A stretch of DNA of 64,000 nucleotides from Variovorax sp. PBL-H6 (GTDB taxonomy: Bacteria > Pseudomonadota > Gammaproteobacteria > Burkholderiales > Burkholderiaceae_C), in contig NZ_LR594659.1 in assembly GCF_901827155.1 (NCBI RefSeq), positions 1,426,001 to 1,490,000 of the forward strand, read 5' to 3'. Below, piece by piece: positions 1-9,748 of the stretch. Within the stretch, counting starts at the first letter, position 1; each line of letters opens with the position of its first letter. The notes under the pieces are model-generated. The model searched no databases and had not been told where the DNA came from. It saw nothing but the letters and a program-made list of their open reading frames with translations. A program made the translations under genes and the position numbers.

Positions 1-40
1 TTTTCTGAACGGCTTCGAGCGCCGGTAGAAGCTGGGTCAT
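1..40 (-). CDS. Start of an unidentified gene, cut by window edge
   Basis: Only the first 13 codons are inside the window, reading MTQLLPALEAVQK. The ATG at 38-40 is preceded by a good Shine-Dalgarno stretch (GAGGAAAG, minus strand) and lies 18 bases after the stop of the DUF2277 gene, so the two are probably co-transcribed. Too little sequence is present to name a family. Confidence 0.5.
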   Translation of the reverse strand, partial: MTQLLPALEAVQK

Positions 41-58
41 GCGACGGCTTTCCTCGTG

Positions 59-355
59 TTATTCGGGAGAGAAGGGCTTGTACGGCTTGGGTCCGAATCG
101 GTCTGCCGACTTGGCGCGCGCGCGCTCGGCCTCGATCTCCCGGTCGCGCGGATCGGCCGTGGTCACCAGTGAATCGATCAACCTCCGTGCTGTGCTCGCG
201 ACGTCTTCAACGGCGCGCTGGAAGGCCTCCTGATTGAGCTTTGACGGGCTGTTGAAGCCGCTGAGCTTGCGCACGAACTGCAGCGACGCAGCGCGTATTT
301 CCTCATCCGCCGCGGGCGGTTCGAAATTGAACAAGGTCTTGATGTTCCGGCACAT
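59..355 (-). CDS. DUF2277 domain-containing protein
   Basis: A 98-residue protein starting MCRNIKTLFNFEPPA, the characteristic opening of the DUF2277 family, followed by the conserved helix around LQFVRKLSGF and a basic C-terminal tail rich in Arg and Ala. The length equals that of a whole family member, so the gene is intact. The family is small, soluble and of unknown function. It is followed after 18 bases by another minus-strand gene that leaves the window. The family call is secure from the N-terminal signature; no molecular role is proposed. Confidence 0.85.
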   Translation of the reverse strand: MCRNIKTLFNFEPPAADEEIRAASLQFVRKLSGFNSPSKLNQEAFQRAVEDVASTARRLIDSLVTTADPRDREIEAERARAKSADRFGPKPYKPFSPE

Positions 356-491
356 GGTCGCTCCATGGAAGAGATGGCGGTGCTCTTCAGGATCCGCCCC
401 ATTCAGCCGGCGGGCGGAACTCGGGGGGTCGACGAATCGCCGCTGCGACTCTGCCGAACTCCGCGCCGAATGGCGGATTCAACAGTCAATG

Positions 492-568
492 TGGTCGGGG
501 TGAGAGGATTCGAACCTCCGGCCTCTACGTCCCGAACGTAGCGCTCTACCAGGCTAAGCTACACCCCG
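492..568 (-). tRNA. tRNA-Pro (anticodon CGG)
   Basis: Read on the minus strand the sequence folds into a complete cloverleaf of 77 nt. The acceptor stem CGGGGTG pairs with CACCCCG, the anticodon stem CTACG/CGTAG encloses the loop TTCGGGA giving anticodon CGG, and the T-loop GGTTCGAATCC is canonical. The 3' CCA is encoded (492-494). It reads codon CCG, common in this GC-rich genome. It stands alone between the DUF2277 and ispB genes. Confidence 0.97.
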
Positions 569-615
569 ATGGTTGCGAGAAAAAAATCGACCTTTCGGCC
601 CACTGTCGTGAGGTG

Positions 616-1608
616 TCAGGCGCGCCGCTCAAGCAACTGAGCTGCCAATTGTAGCAAACCCGACGCGTGCGAATTCGCCGGAAAACCGGCCAGCGCATCG
701 ATCGCGCGCTGGGCTTCGGCAGCGGCGGCGGCGCGCGTGGCGTCCAGGGCGCCTGTTTCTCGCACGATGGCGACGATCTGAGGCAACTGGGTGGTGTTGC
801 CGGCTTCAATCGCGGTGCGGATGAGGTCGCGCTGTGCCGGCGTGCCGCGCTGCATGGCGAGGATCAGCGGCAGGGTGGTCTTGCCCTCACGCAGGTCGTC
901 TCCGACGTTCTTGCCGGTTTCGCTGGCATCGCCGGCATAGTCGAGCACGTCGTCGATGACCTGGAAGGCGGTGCCGAGCGCTCGCCCGTAGGCCGCGCAG
1001 GCTTCTTCCCTTTCCGGTGCAACGCCGGCCAGCACCGCAGCCAGGCGAGTGCTGGCCTCGAACAGCTTGGCGGTCTTCGAGCGGATCACACGGAGATAGG
1101 CGTCTTCATCGAGCGAGGCGTCGTGCATGTTCATCAGCTGCAGCACCTCGCCCTCGGCGATCACATTGGTGGCCTCGGCCAGGATCTCCATGACCCGGAT
1201 GTCGTGGGCGTCCAGCATCATCTGGAAGGCCCGGGAATAGAGGAAATCCCCCACCAGCACACTGGCCGGATTGCCGAAGGACTCGTTGGCAGTGGGACGG
1301 CCACGCCGCAGTGTGGATTCGTCGACGACATCATCGTGCAGCAAAGTCGCGGTGTGAATGAATTCAACGACTGCGGCCAGGTTGAATCGCTGTTCGCCCT
1401 GATAGCCCAACGCGCCTGCCATCAGCAGCAGCAGGGCCGGGCGCAGCCGCTTGCCACCCGCCGAGATGATGTATTGCGATACCTGTCGCACCAGGGGGAC
1501 GCCGGTGTCGAGGCGGCGGGCGATCACGAGATCGACCCCGGCCATGTCCTCGGCAATCAGGCTGAGCACGGCGGCGGCGGGGGAGTTATCGGGGGGGGGA
1601 GCTGACAA
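616..1608 (-). CDS. ispB: Octaprenyl/polyprenyl diphosphate synthase
   Basis: Trans-prenyltransferase that extends FPP with IPP to make the isoprenoid side chain of ubiquinone; cytosolic. Both aspartate-rich motifs are present: LLHDDVVDE near residue 92 and VIDDVLDYAGD near residue 217, which bind Mg2+ and the diphosphates. GGKRLRP, typical of the family, lies near the N terminus. The start is unsettled. There is no ATG giving a full-length N terminus; TTG at 1608 gives about 330 residues, GTG at 1569 about 317 (closest to E. coli IspB by alignment of the EDMAGVD segment), and TTG at 1698 about 360. A run of nine G (1591-1599) lies between the candidate starts. The gene is divergent from rplU, an arrangement also seen in E. 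coli. Confidence 0.9.
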   Translation of the reverse strand: MSAPPPDNSPAAAVLSLIAEDMAGVDLVIARRLDTGVPLVRQVSQYIISAGGKRLRPALLLLMAGALGYQGEQRFNLAAVVEFIHTATLLHDDVVDESTLRRGRPTANESFGNPASVLVGDFLYSRAFQMMLDAHDIRVMEILAEATNVIAEGEVLQLMNMHDASLDEDAYLRVIRSKTAKLFEASTRLAAVLAGVAPEREEACAAYGRALGTAFQVIDDVLDYAGDASETGKNVGDDLREGKTTLPLILAMQRGTPAQRDLIRTAIEAGNTTQLPQIVAIVRETGALDATRAAAAAEAQRAIDALAGFPANSHASGLLQLAAQLLERRA

Positions 1609-1734
1609 GGCGAAGGCGCTCGTGCGCTGCTTTGAAGAACGGACGGCCGGGGCCGGAACGCCGAGATTATAGGGAGCCAGGTGGTCCCTGCGCCCCAACG
1701 GCTGAGCGTGTGTTCCGAGAACCGTCTCGCGTGC

Positions 1735-1740
1735 TAGAAT
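1735..1740 (+). promoter_or_regulatory. Probable -10 box of the rplU-rpmA promoter
   Basis: TAGAAT, 50 bases before the rplU start, in the only non-coding gap between the divergent ispB and rplU genes. No good -35 hexamer is visible at 17 bases (GTTCCG), so the call rests on the -10 and on position. Confidence 0.4.
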
Positions 1741-1790
1741 CTTGGGCTCTGCGGAATTCGCCGTAGAGCCATCTTCCTCAAGAGGTTTAC

Positions 1791-2102
1791 ATGTACGCGG
1801 TCATAAAAACCGGCGGCAAGCAGTATCGCGTTGCTTCCGGCGAAAAAATTAAAGTAGAACAGATTGCTGCGGACGTAGGCCAGGAAATCGTGATCGATCA
1901 GGTGCTCGCAGTCGGCGACGGCAGCGCTCTCAAGATCGGTACGCCCCTGGTGTCCGGCGCAACGGTTACGGTCACCGTGCTGTCGCATGGCAAGCACGAC
2001 AAGGTTCGCATCTTCAAGATGCGCCGTCGCAAGCACTATCAAAAACGTCAAGGCCATCGCCAGCAGTTCACGGAGCTGCAAATCGGCGCGATCGCCGGCT
2101 AA
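1791..2102 (+). CDS. rplU: 50S ribosomal protein L21
   Basis: 103 residues, the usual length for bacterial L21, beginning [14 protein letters not shown] and ending with the rRNA-binding basic tail around [17 protein letters not shown]21 binds 23S rRNA in the large subunit. The ATG is preceded by AAGAGG. It is followed 12 bases later by rpmA, the conserved L21-L27 pair, and then by obgE, a GTPase acting on the same 50S particle. Confidence 0.98.
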   Translation: MYAVIKTGGKQYRVASGEKIKVEQIAADVGQEIVIDQVLAVGDGSALKIGTPLVSGATVTVTVLSHGKHDKVRIFKMRRRKHYQKRQGHRQQFTELQIGAIAG

Positions 2103-2114
2103 GGAGCTGACACC

Positions 2115-2372
2115 ATGGCACAGAAAAAAGGCGGCGGCTCTACGCGAAACGGGCGCGATTCCAAGCCCAAGATGCTCGGCGTGAAGGCGTTCGGCGGCGA
2201 GCTGATCAGCGCAGGCTCGATCATCGTGCGCCAGCGCGGCACGCAGTTCCACCCCGGCACCAACGTCGGCGTGGGCAAGGACCACACGCTGTTCGCGCTG
2301 GTGGACGGCCACGTGTCCTTCGGCACCAAGGGCGCGCTCAACAAGCACACGGTCAGCGTGACGCCGGCCTGA
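2115..2372 (+). CDS. rpmA: 50S ribosomal protein L27
   Basis: 85 residues, full length. The N terminus [16 protein letters not shown] is the Gly-rich flexible arm that reaches the peptidyl-transferase centre; there is no cleaved N-terminal extension of the Firmicutes type. The conserved [10 protein letters not shown] segment follows. Co-transcribed with rplU; a terminator-like hairpin lies 22 bases after the stop, before obgE. Confidence 0.98.
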   Translation: MAQKKGGGSTRNGRDSKPKMLGVKAFGGELISAGSIIVRQRGTQFHPGTNVGVGKDHTLFALVDGHVSFGTKGALNKHTVSVTPA

Positions 2373-2394
2373 GCCCGTCACTTCGATCCGCTCG

Positions 2395-2424
2395 AAGCCC
2401 CGCTTTGTCGGGGCTTCTTCATTT
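2395..2424 (+). terminator. Terminator-like hairpin between rpmA and obgE
   Basis: Perfect 8-bp inverted repeat AAGCCCCG/CGGGGCTT (2395-2402 and 2409-2416) with a 6-base loop, followed by the T-rich CTTCATTT. It would end or attenuate the ribosomal-protein transcript before obgE. The T tract is short, so partial read-through is likely. Confidence 0.6.
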
Positions 2425-2428
2425 GTAA

Positions 2429-3493
<1,065 letters not shown>

Positions 3494-3494
3494 C

Positions 3495-4640
3495 ATGACT
3501 GCTACGCCCATGACCGCTTCCACTGCTCTGCGCGATGCGCGCCGCCTCGTCGTCAAGGTGGGATCCAGCCTCGTCACGAACGAGGGCCGTGGCCTCGACG
3601 ATCAGGCCATCGGCGAGTGGTGCCGCCAGCTCGCAGCCCTGGTCCATGATGGCCGCGAGGTCGTGATGGTGTCTAGCGGGGCCATCGCCGAGGGCATGAA
3701 GCGCCTGGGCTGGCGCACGCGACCGCACGAGGTCCACGAACTGCAGGCCGCAGCGGCGGTCGGCCAGATGGGCCTGGCCCAGATCTACGAGACCAAGCTG
3801 CGCGAGAACGGCCTGGGCAGCGCCCAGGTGCTGCTGACCCATGCCGACCTCGCCGATCGCGAGCGCTACTTGAACGCGCGCTCCACGCTCGTGACCTTGC
3901 TCGCGCTCGGCGTGGTGCCGGTCATCAATGAGAACGACACGGTGGTCAACGACGAGATCAAGTTCGGCGACAACGACACCTTGGGTGCGCTGGTCGCGAA
4001 CCTTGTGGAGGCTGATGCGCTGGTGATCCTCACCGACCAGAGGGGCCTCTACACCGCCGATCCGCGCAAGAACCCCGATGCGCGCTTTGTCGACGAGGCC
4101 GCCGCAGGCGATCCCGCACTGGAGGCCATGGCCGGTGGGGCGGGTAGCAGCATCGGCCGTGGCGGCATGATCACCAAGATCCTGGCCGCGAAGCGTGCCG
4201 CAGGCTCTGGCGCTTCCACCGTCATCGCCTGGGGCCGCGAGCCCGATGCCCTGCTGCGCCTGTCGCGTGGGGAGTCCATTGGCACCCTGCTGGTCGCGCA
4301 GACCGCCAAGCACCAGGCTCGCAAGCGCTGGATGGCAGATCACCTTCAACTGCGCGGCTCCGTCACTGTCGATCCGGGCGCCGCGGCCAAGGTACGCGGC
4401 GAAGGCAAGAGCCTGCTGCCCATCGGCATGACCGGCGTCGAGGGTGAGTTCTCCCGTGGCGATGTGATCGCGGTGAGGGATGGCGCCGGCGCCGAACTGG
4501 CCCGGGGGCTCGCCAACTATTCAAGCGCCGAGGCGCGGCTCTTGTGCCGCAAGCCTTCTGCCGAGTTCGAACGCCTGCTGGGCTACGCGGCCGAACCGGA
4601 AATGGTGCACCGGGACAACATGGTCCTGACGCCCGGCTGA
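3495..4640 (+). CDS. proB: Glutamate 5-kinase
   Basis: About 381 residues. It phosphorylates glutamate to glutamyl-5-phosphate, the first step of proline synthesis. The amino-acid-kinase domain begins with [18 protein letters not shown] and contains the NENDTV substrate loop and GTGG-like Gly-rich segment [10 protein letters not shown]-terminal PUA domain spans about residues 285-375. Start choice: ATG at 3495 lies one base after the obgE stop; TTG 3486 and ATG 3510 are alternatives, none with a strong ribosome site. Translational coupling to obgE is likely. proA is not in the window. Confidence 0.95.
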   Translation: MTATPMTASTALRDARRLVVKVGSSLVTNEGRGLDDQAIGEWCRQLAALVHDGREVVMVSSGAIAEGMKRLGWRTRPHEVHELQAAAAVGQMGLAQIYETKLRENGLGSAQVLLTHADLADRERYLNARSTLVTLLALGVVPVINENDTVVNDEIKFGDNDTLGALVANLVEADALVILTDQRGLYTADPRKNPDARFVDEAAAGDPALEAMAGGAGSSIGRGGMITKILAAKRAAGSGASTVIAWGREPDALLRLSRGESIGTLLVAQTAKHQARKRWMADHLQLRGSVTVDPGAAAKVRGEGKSLLPIGMTGVEGEFSRGDVIAVRDGAGAELARGLANYSSAEARLLCRKPSAEFERLLGYAAEPEMVHRDNMVLTPG

Positions 4641-4644
4641 AGTC

Positions 4645-5199
4645 TCAGGGGAGCTCGCGCAACGGGTTCTTCATCTGCTGGACCATCTCTCGTACCGAGG
4701 CGCGCGGTGCATGGCCGCGGCAGACGCCCTGCAGCGCCAGCTCCTTGGCATAGCGCGAACCGCGGTCGTCGATGCGCTTCCATTCCGGTGTCTTCGCGAG
4801 CTGCCAGGCCCCGTCGCCGTAGCGCGCGTACTGCTTGACCTCTTCCGAGGCGCAGCGGATCCCTTCATAGAAGGCGTTGGTGCCGCCACCCGCCTTGCTG
4901 TTGGCCACCACCACGTAGCGGACAACGCCATCGCCCGTCACGCTGAGGGTGGCCGGGTCGACGCCGAACTTGAGCGACGAATAGGCCGGCATCTCGAGGG
5001 GGATCAACCGGCTCTCGTTGAAGGGGGGAGGCGGCGGCACGTCGGCCTCCTTCCACTCGTCCGCCTGAGCTGTGATCTTGGGCGGCGGCGGCATGCCGGT
5101 CTGGGCCCAATCCGGGTTGTCCGTGTCTCTGGCCGGCGACCCGCAGGCAGAAAGCGCGCCCGCAAGGGCGAGCACGAGAACGGGCCTAGCGCGGCGCAT
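4645..5199 (-). CDS. CNP1-like family lipoprotein
   Basis: 184 residues from the ATG at 5199. The N terminus [19 protein letters not shown] is a lipoprotein signal peptide with lipobox LSAC, predicting lipidation of Cys and export. A Pro-rich linker ([15 protein letters not shown]) leads to a C-terminal domain resembling the CNP1 family of Neisseria and other betaproteobacteria, with two conserved Cys (RCAS, GVCRG) that could pair. Function is unknown. Its start overlaps the end of rppH by 14 bases, so the two are co-transcribed. It converges with proB. Confidence 0.8.
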   Translation of the reverse strand: MRRARPVLVLALAGALSACGSPARDTDNPDWAQTGMPPPPKITAQADEWKEADVPPPPPFNESRLIPLEMPAYSSLKFGVDPATLSVTGDGVVRYVVVANSKAGGGTNAFYEGIRCASEEVKQYARYGDGAWQLAKTPEWKRIDDRGSRYAKELALQGVCRGHAPRASVREMVQQMKNPLRELP

Positions 5200-5845
5200 G
5201 AAGAGGGTCGTTGGTCGAGGACGGATCGGGCGCGGGATGAGGAGCATTGGGATTTGGATCGAAGCTGGCCCCGGGGGGCAGCTCGAAGTTGGGTTCATGG
5301 CCTGTGCCTGGCGGATGGCGCTCGAATTCGCGAGCGCGCACGTTGCTGCGCAGGAACCGGTTGCGGAAGTCTTGCCGGGGCAGGTAGCGGGCCAGTTCGG
5401 TCAGCGCCATCTCGTAGACGCCGCGCTTGAATTCAACCACCACATCGAGCGGGACCCAGTAATCGTGCCAGCGCCAAGCGTCGAACTCGGGGTGATCAGT
5501 GGCGCGAAGGTTCAGGTCCCAGTCGTGCCCCATCAGCTGCAGCAGATACCAGATCTGTTTCTGGCCCTTGTAGTGCCCACGTGCATCACGGCGGATGAAC
5601 CGGTCTGGCACCTCGTAGCGCAACCAGTCGCGGGTACGGGCCACGATGCGCACGTGCTCCGGCTGGAGTCCGACTTCTTCGTGCAGTTCCCGGAACATGG
5701 CTTGCTCGGGATTCTCGCCGCGATCGATGCCGCCTTGCGGGAACTGCCAGGAATGGGTCCGGATGCGCTTGCCCCAGAAAACCTGGTTCTTCTGGTTGAG
5801 CAGGATGATGCCGACGTTGGGCCTGAAGCCGTCGCGGTCGAGCAT
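5186..5845 (-). CDS. rppH: RNA pyrophosphohydrolase
   Basis: 219 residues from the ATG at 5845 ([17 protein letters not shown], the standard RppH start). The Nudix box [20 protein letters not shown] with its REL-HEE-VG catalytic Glu residues lies at about 37-59. RppH removes pyrophosphate from the 5' end of triphosphorylated RNA and so triggers decay. The last ~40 residues are a Pro/Asn-rich tail beyond the catalytic domain, common in Burkholderiales. Divergent from proS. Confidence 0.95.
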   Translation of the reverse strand: MLDRDGFRPNVGIILLNQKNQVFWGKRIRTHSWQFPQGGIDRGENPEQAMFRELHEEVGLQPEHVRIVARTRDWLRYEVPDRFIRRDARGHYKGQKQIWYLLQLMGHDWDLNLRATDHPEFDAWRWHDYWVPLDVVVEFKRGVYEMALTELARYLPRQDFRNRFLRSNVRAREFERHPPGTGHEPNFELPPGASFDPNPNAPHPAPDPSSTNDPLHAPR

Positions 5846-5973
5846 AATCAAACCCCAATTTTTTGAACTGAGTCGATTATGCATGCCGGGTCGCACTCGG
5901 CAAAGCGACCGGTTCCGTGGGCGCCGCGGGCGCCTCATCCCCTCTGCTCTAACTGGATTCCTCCTCCGCGACG

Positions 5974-7722
5974 ATGAAAGCTTCCCGATTCTTTATCTCT
6001 ACCCTCAAGGAAGCGCCGGCGGATGCCGAGGTCGCGAGCCACCGGTTGATGATGCGCGCCGGCATGATCAAGAAGCTGGGCACCGGCATCTACACCTACA
6101 TGCCGCTCGGCCTGCGCGTGATCCGCAAGGTCGAGGCCATCGTGCGCGAAGAGATGAACCGCGCGGGCGCCGTCGAGCTCACGATGCCGGTGGTGCAGCC
6201 TGCCGAGCTGTGGCAGGAGAGCGGCCGTTTCCAGGCCTATGGCCCCGAGCTGCTGCGCATCAAGGACCGGCATGAGCGCAGTTTCGTCGTGCAACCGACC
6301 AGCGAAGAGGTCGTCACCGACATCGCCCGCCAGGAGATCCGCAGCTACAAGCAGCTCCCTAAGAATTTCTACCAGATCCAGACCAAGTTCCGCGACGAGC
6401 GGCGTCCGCGCTTCGGCCTGATGCGCGGGCGCGAATTCATCATGAAGGACGCCTACAGCTTCGACCGGGACCTCGACAGCGCCAAGGCGAGCTACAAGGT
6501 CATGGCGGACGCGTACCGCCGGATCTTCGACCGCTTCGGCCTGCGCTATCGGGCGGTGGCGGCGGACAGCGGCGCCATCGGCGGCGACGTCAGCCAGGAA
6601 TTCCAGGTGATCGCCGCCACCGGCGAGGATGCGATCGTCTATTGCCCAGGCAGCGACTACGCGGCCAACATGGAAAAGGCCGAGGCGCTGGCGCCCGCCG
6701 GTCCGCGGCCCTCGCCCGCCCAGCCGCTGGCAAAGACCCCCACCCCGGGCAAGGCCACGTGCGAGGAGGTGGCCGAGTTGCTGGGCGTGCCGCTCTCGAC
6801 CACCGTCAAGTCGCTTGTGCTGGCCACCGACAAGCTCGGCGCCGATGGCCGCGTCGAGGGCTCGCAGGTCTGGCTGCTGCTGGTGCGCGGCGACCACGAG
6901 ATGAACGAGATCAAGGTGAGCAAGGTGCCGGGCCTGGACCACGGCTTCCGCTTTGCAACCAGCGCCGAAATCGATGCGCACTTCGGCTGCAAGCCCGGCT
7001 ACCTCGGCCCGCTCGGCCTGAAGCAGCCGGTCAAGCTGGTCGCCGACCGCGAGGTGGCAGTCATGGCCGACTGGATCACGGGCGCCAATGAAGTCGACTT
7101 CCACATGACCGGCGTGAACTGGGGCCGGGATCTGCCCGAGCCCGACCTCGTGGCCGACATCCGAAACGTGGTCGCCGGCGACCTCTCGCCCGACCGCAAG
7201 GGCGTGCTTGCGATCGAGCGGGGCATCGAGATCGGCCATGTGTTCGTGCTCGGCACCAAGTACAGCAAGCCGATGAATGCCACCTTCCTGGATGAGGCCG
7301 GCAAGCCCCAGTTCCTCGAGATGGGCTGCTACGGCATCGGTATCACGCGCCTGCCGGCGGCGGCGATCGAGCAGAACAACGACGAGCGCGGCATCATCTG
7401 GCCCGACGCCATCGCGCCCTTCACCGTGGTGCTCTGCCCGATCGGCATGGACCGCAGTGCCGAGGTCAAGCAGGCCGCGGAGTCTCTGTACGAGGAACTG
7501 CTCGCGACCGGCGTGGACGTGCTGCTCGACGACCGCGGCGAGCGTCCCGGCGCCATGTTTGCCGACTGGGAACTGATCGGCGTGCCGCACCGCATCGTGA
7601 TCTCCGATCGCGGCATCAAGGAAGGCCAGTACGAATACCAGCAGCGCCGCGATACCGCCGCCACCAAGGTGTCGGCGGCGGACATCGCTGCCTTTGTCAA
7701 GGGCAAGCTAGCCGCCGCATGA
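5974..7722 (+). CDS. proS: Prolyl-tRNA synthetase
   Basis: 582 residues, the bacterial-type ProS with the YbaK-like editing insertion between motifs 2 and 3 (about residues 240-390), which deacylates Ala-tRNA-Pro. Class II signatures: motif 2 [17 protein letters not shown] near 150, PTSEEVVTD near 110, motif 3 [14 protein letters not shown] near 455. The HGTP anticodon domain is C-terminal. The stop overlaps the next gene by 4 bases (ATGA). Confidence 0.98.
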   Translation: MKASRFFISTLKEAPADAEVASHRLMMRAGMIKKLGTGIYTYMPLGLRVIRKVEAIVREEMNRAGAVELTMPVVQPAELWQESGRFQAYGPELLRIKDRHERSFVVQPTSEEVVTDIARQEIRSYKQLPKNFYQIQTKFRDERRPRFGLMRGREFIMKDAYSFDRDLDSAKASYKVMADAYRRIFDRFGLRYRAVAADSGAIGGDVSQEFQVIAATGEDAIVYCPGSDYAANMEKAEALAPAGPRPSPAQPLAKTPTPGKATCEEVAELLGVPLSTTVKSLVLATDKLGADGRVEGSQVWLLLVRGDHEMNEIKVSKVPGLDHGFRFATSAEIDAHFGCKPGYLGPLGLKQPVKLVADREVAVMADWITGANEVDFHMTGVNWGRDLPEPDLVADIRNVVAGDLSPDRKGVLAIERGIEIGHVFVLGTKYSKPMNATFLDEAGKPQFLEMGCYGIGITRLPAAAIEQNNDERGIIWPDAIAPFTVVLCPIGMDRSAEVKQAAESLYEELLATGVDVLLDDRGERPGAMFADWELIGVPHRIVISDRGIKEGQYEYQQRRDTAATKVSAADIAAFVKGKLAAA

Positions 7723-8357
7723 GACTGACGCGGCGTTCGTACCTGCTGGCCGGAGCCGCCGCCGCAGCCCTGCCACTGCTGCCCGGCCAGGCCCATGCCG
7801 GGGCGCAGATCGAAGAGCCTTTGATCGACTCGGTGCGCAATGCCCTGAGCGCCGCCATCCGCAGCAGCGCGCCGCCGAAGCCGGAGTTCAAGGACACCGC
7901 GTCGCGCCTGGCCCATCTTCGCTGGCTGGGCGAAATGAGCGAACGCCTCAAGAAGAAGATTCCCGGGCACCAGGAGCGCATCGAGTTCCTCCAGACCGTG
8001 TGGTACGAGAGCAAGCGAGCAGGCCTGGAGGTCAGCCTGGTGCTCGGTCTCGTCCAGGTCGAAAGCAACTTCCGCAAGTTCGCCGTGTCGAGCGCGGGGG
8101 CCCGCGGCCTCATGCAAGTGATGCCCTTCTGGACCCGCGTGATCGGCGATGGCGATTCGTCCAAGCTGTTCCACATGCAGACCAACCTGCGCTTCGGCTG
8201 CGTGATCCTGCGTCACTATCTCGACCGCGAAGCCGGCGACCTGTTCATGACGCTGGGGCGCTACAACGGCAGCCGCGGCAAGGCACCCTATCCGAACGCG
8301 GTGTTCTCCAACCAGCGGCTCTGGGTCTTCAACGACCGGCGAGACGACCGCGGCTAG
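7719..8357 (+). CDS. Lytic transglycosylase (SLT domain)
   Basis: 212 residues. The N terminus [18 protein letters not shown] has a twin-arginine followed by a hydrophobic stretch and AHA cleavage site, a signal peptide possibly using Tat. The SLT goose-lysozyme-like domain follows at about residue 100: catalytic Glu in VQVESNF, then [12 protein letters not shown] and YNGSRG. It cleaves peptidoglycan to anhydromuropeptides in the periplasm. It starts inside the proS stop codon, so translation is coupled. Converges with the CNNM gene. Confidence 0.9.
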   Translation: MRLTRRSYLLAGAAAAALPLLPGQAHAGAQIEEPLIDSVRNALSAAIRSSAPPKPEFKDTASRLAHLRWLGEMSERLKKKIPGHQERIEFLQTVWYESKRAGLEVSLVLGLVQVESNFRKFAVSSAGARGLMQVMPFWTRVIGDGDSSKLFHMQTNLRFGCVILRHYLDREAGDLFMTLGRYNGSRGKAPYPNAVFSNQRLWVFNDRRDDRG

Positions 8358-8359
8358 AT

Positions 8360-9673
8360 TCAGGCTGCCGGCGTGGCGGCGACCGCGCCACCGCGCGTGA
8401 CCATCACCTGGTCGATACGGTGGCTGTCCACGTCCATCACCTCGAAAGTGAAGCCGCCCCAGCTCACGCTGTCGGTGCGCTTGGGCACGCGGCGCAACAT
8501 CACCATCAGGAAGCCGGCCAGGGTCTCGTACTCCTCGGCGTGCGGCAGCTCGTCGATGGCGAGGGCACGTTGCACGTCCTGGATGGGCGTCACGCCGTCG
8601 ATCAGCCACGAGTTCTCGTCACGACGAACGATCTGCTGCTCCTCGTCCTGCACGCCGACCAGGTCGCCCATCACAGTGCTCATCACGTCGTTGAGGGTGA
8701 TCACGCCCACCACCAGCGCGTACTCGTTGACGATGATCGCGAAGTCCTCGTGCGCCTGCTGAAACTGCTCCAGCACCTCCGTGAGCGACAGCCGGTCGGG
8801 GATGATCAGCGCCTTGTGCAGCGGCAAGCCCTGGCCGAAGGCCAGCGGCTGGCCGCTGAGCACGCGCTGGAACATGTCCTTGGCGTCCACGTAGCCCAGC
8901 ACATGGTCGATGTCGCCGTCGCACACCGGATAGGCCGAGTAGGGCTCGGCCACGATGCGCGCGCGCAGCACCGCCTCGGGGTCGTCCTTGTGGAACCAGG
9001 CGATGCGATCGCGCGACGTCATCACGCTGCTGACCAGGCGCGTGTCGAGCTCGAACACGTTGGCGATCACCTGCTGCTCGCGCACGGCCAGGATCCCGGC
9101 GCGGGCGCCGGCCTCGGTCATGGCCAGGATGTCGGCGGAGGTGATCTTGTCGTCGCGCTGCATGGGCATGCCCAGGAGCTTGAAGAGCAGGTCGGTGCAC
9201 TGCGTAAAGAGCCACACCAGCGGCTTCATCACCGTGATCAGCACCTGCATCGGCCCGACCATGCGCATCGCCAGGCGTTCCGGATCGTTCATGCCCAAGC
9301 GCTTGGGAAACAGATCGGCGAAGACCAGGAACACCGCGATGATCGTGACGAAAGAAGCCAGGAAGGCCGCAGTCTGCGAAGTCTCGACCGTGAACCAGAG
9401 CTCGAACAACTTCGCGAAGTAGGGGCTCAGCGAGCCTTCGCCGACCACGCCGCCCAGGATAGCGACCGCATTGAGCCCGATCTGCACCACGGTGAAGTAG
9501 TGGCCCGGCTGCTCCTGGATGCGCAGCACGCGCTCGGCACGCGCATCGCCCTCGTCGGCCATCTGCCGCAGCCGCAGGCGGCGCGAGGCGGCCAGCGAGA
9601 TCTCCGCCAGGGAGAAGAAGGCGCTGGTCGCAATCAGTAGGGCGATGATGAGAAGGCTTTGGGTCAGCGTCAT
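8360..9673 (-). CDS. CNNM/HlyC-CorC family membrane protein (hemolysin family)
   Basis: 437 residues in three blocks. A CNNM (DUF21) membrane domain with about four transmembrane segments covers residues 1-190, starting LLIIALLIATSAFFSLAE. A pair of CBS domains follows at about 210-340 (TSRDRIAWF and EDFAIIVNEYALVVGVITL), then a C-terminal CorC_HlyC domain. Such proteins are implicated in Mg2+/Co2+ export and divalent-metal homeostasis; direct haemolysis is unlikely despite the legacy name. Monocistronic-looking; 75 bases separate it from the AAA gene upstream. Confidence 0.9.
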   Translation of the reverse strand: MTLTQSLLIIALLIATSAFFSLAEISLAASRRLRLRQMADEGDARAERVLRIQEQPGHYFTVVQIGLNAVAILGGVVGEGSLSPYFAKLFELWFTVETSQTAAFLASFVTIIAVFLVFADLFPKRLGMNDPERLAMRMVGPMQVLITVMKPLVWLFTQCTDLLFKLLGMPMQRDDKITSADILAMTEAGARAGILAVREQQVIANVFELDTRLVSSVMTSRDRIAWFHKDDPEAVLRARIVAEPYSAYPVCDGDIDHVLGYVDAKDMFQRVLSGQPLAFGQGLPLHKALIIPDRLSLTEVLEQFQQAHEDFAIIVNEYALVVGVITLNDVMSTVMGDLVGVQDEEQQIVRRDENSWLIDGVTPIQDVQRALAIDELPHAEEYETLAGFLMVMLRRVPKRTDSVSWGGFTFEVMDVDSHRIDQVMVTRGGAVAATPAA

Positions 9674-9748
9674 GGGCGGGTCGGGAAGACCGAGATAGTG
9701 CCATGAGCGGCCGTCCGGACCGGCGGCGCTGAAGCGCCGCGCGACCGC

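Noticed and set aside
5935..7590. A 551-codon minus frame across proS
   Set aside because: Antisense to proS, no conserved motifs; its composition matches other shadows in the window.
8360..9673. A secreted haemolysin
   Set aside because: The CNNM + CBS + CorC_HlyC architecture marks a membrane metal-transport protein; hemolysin is only a legacy name.
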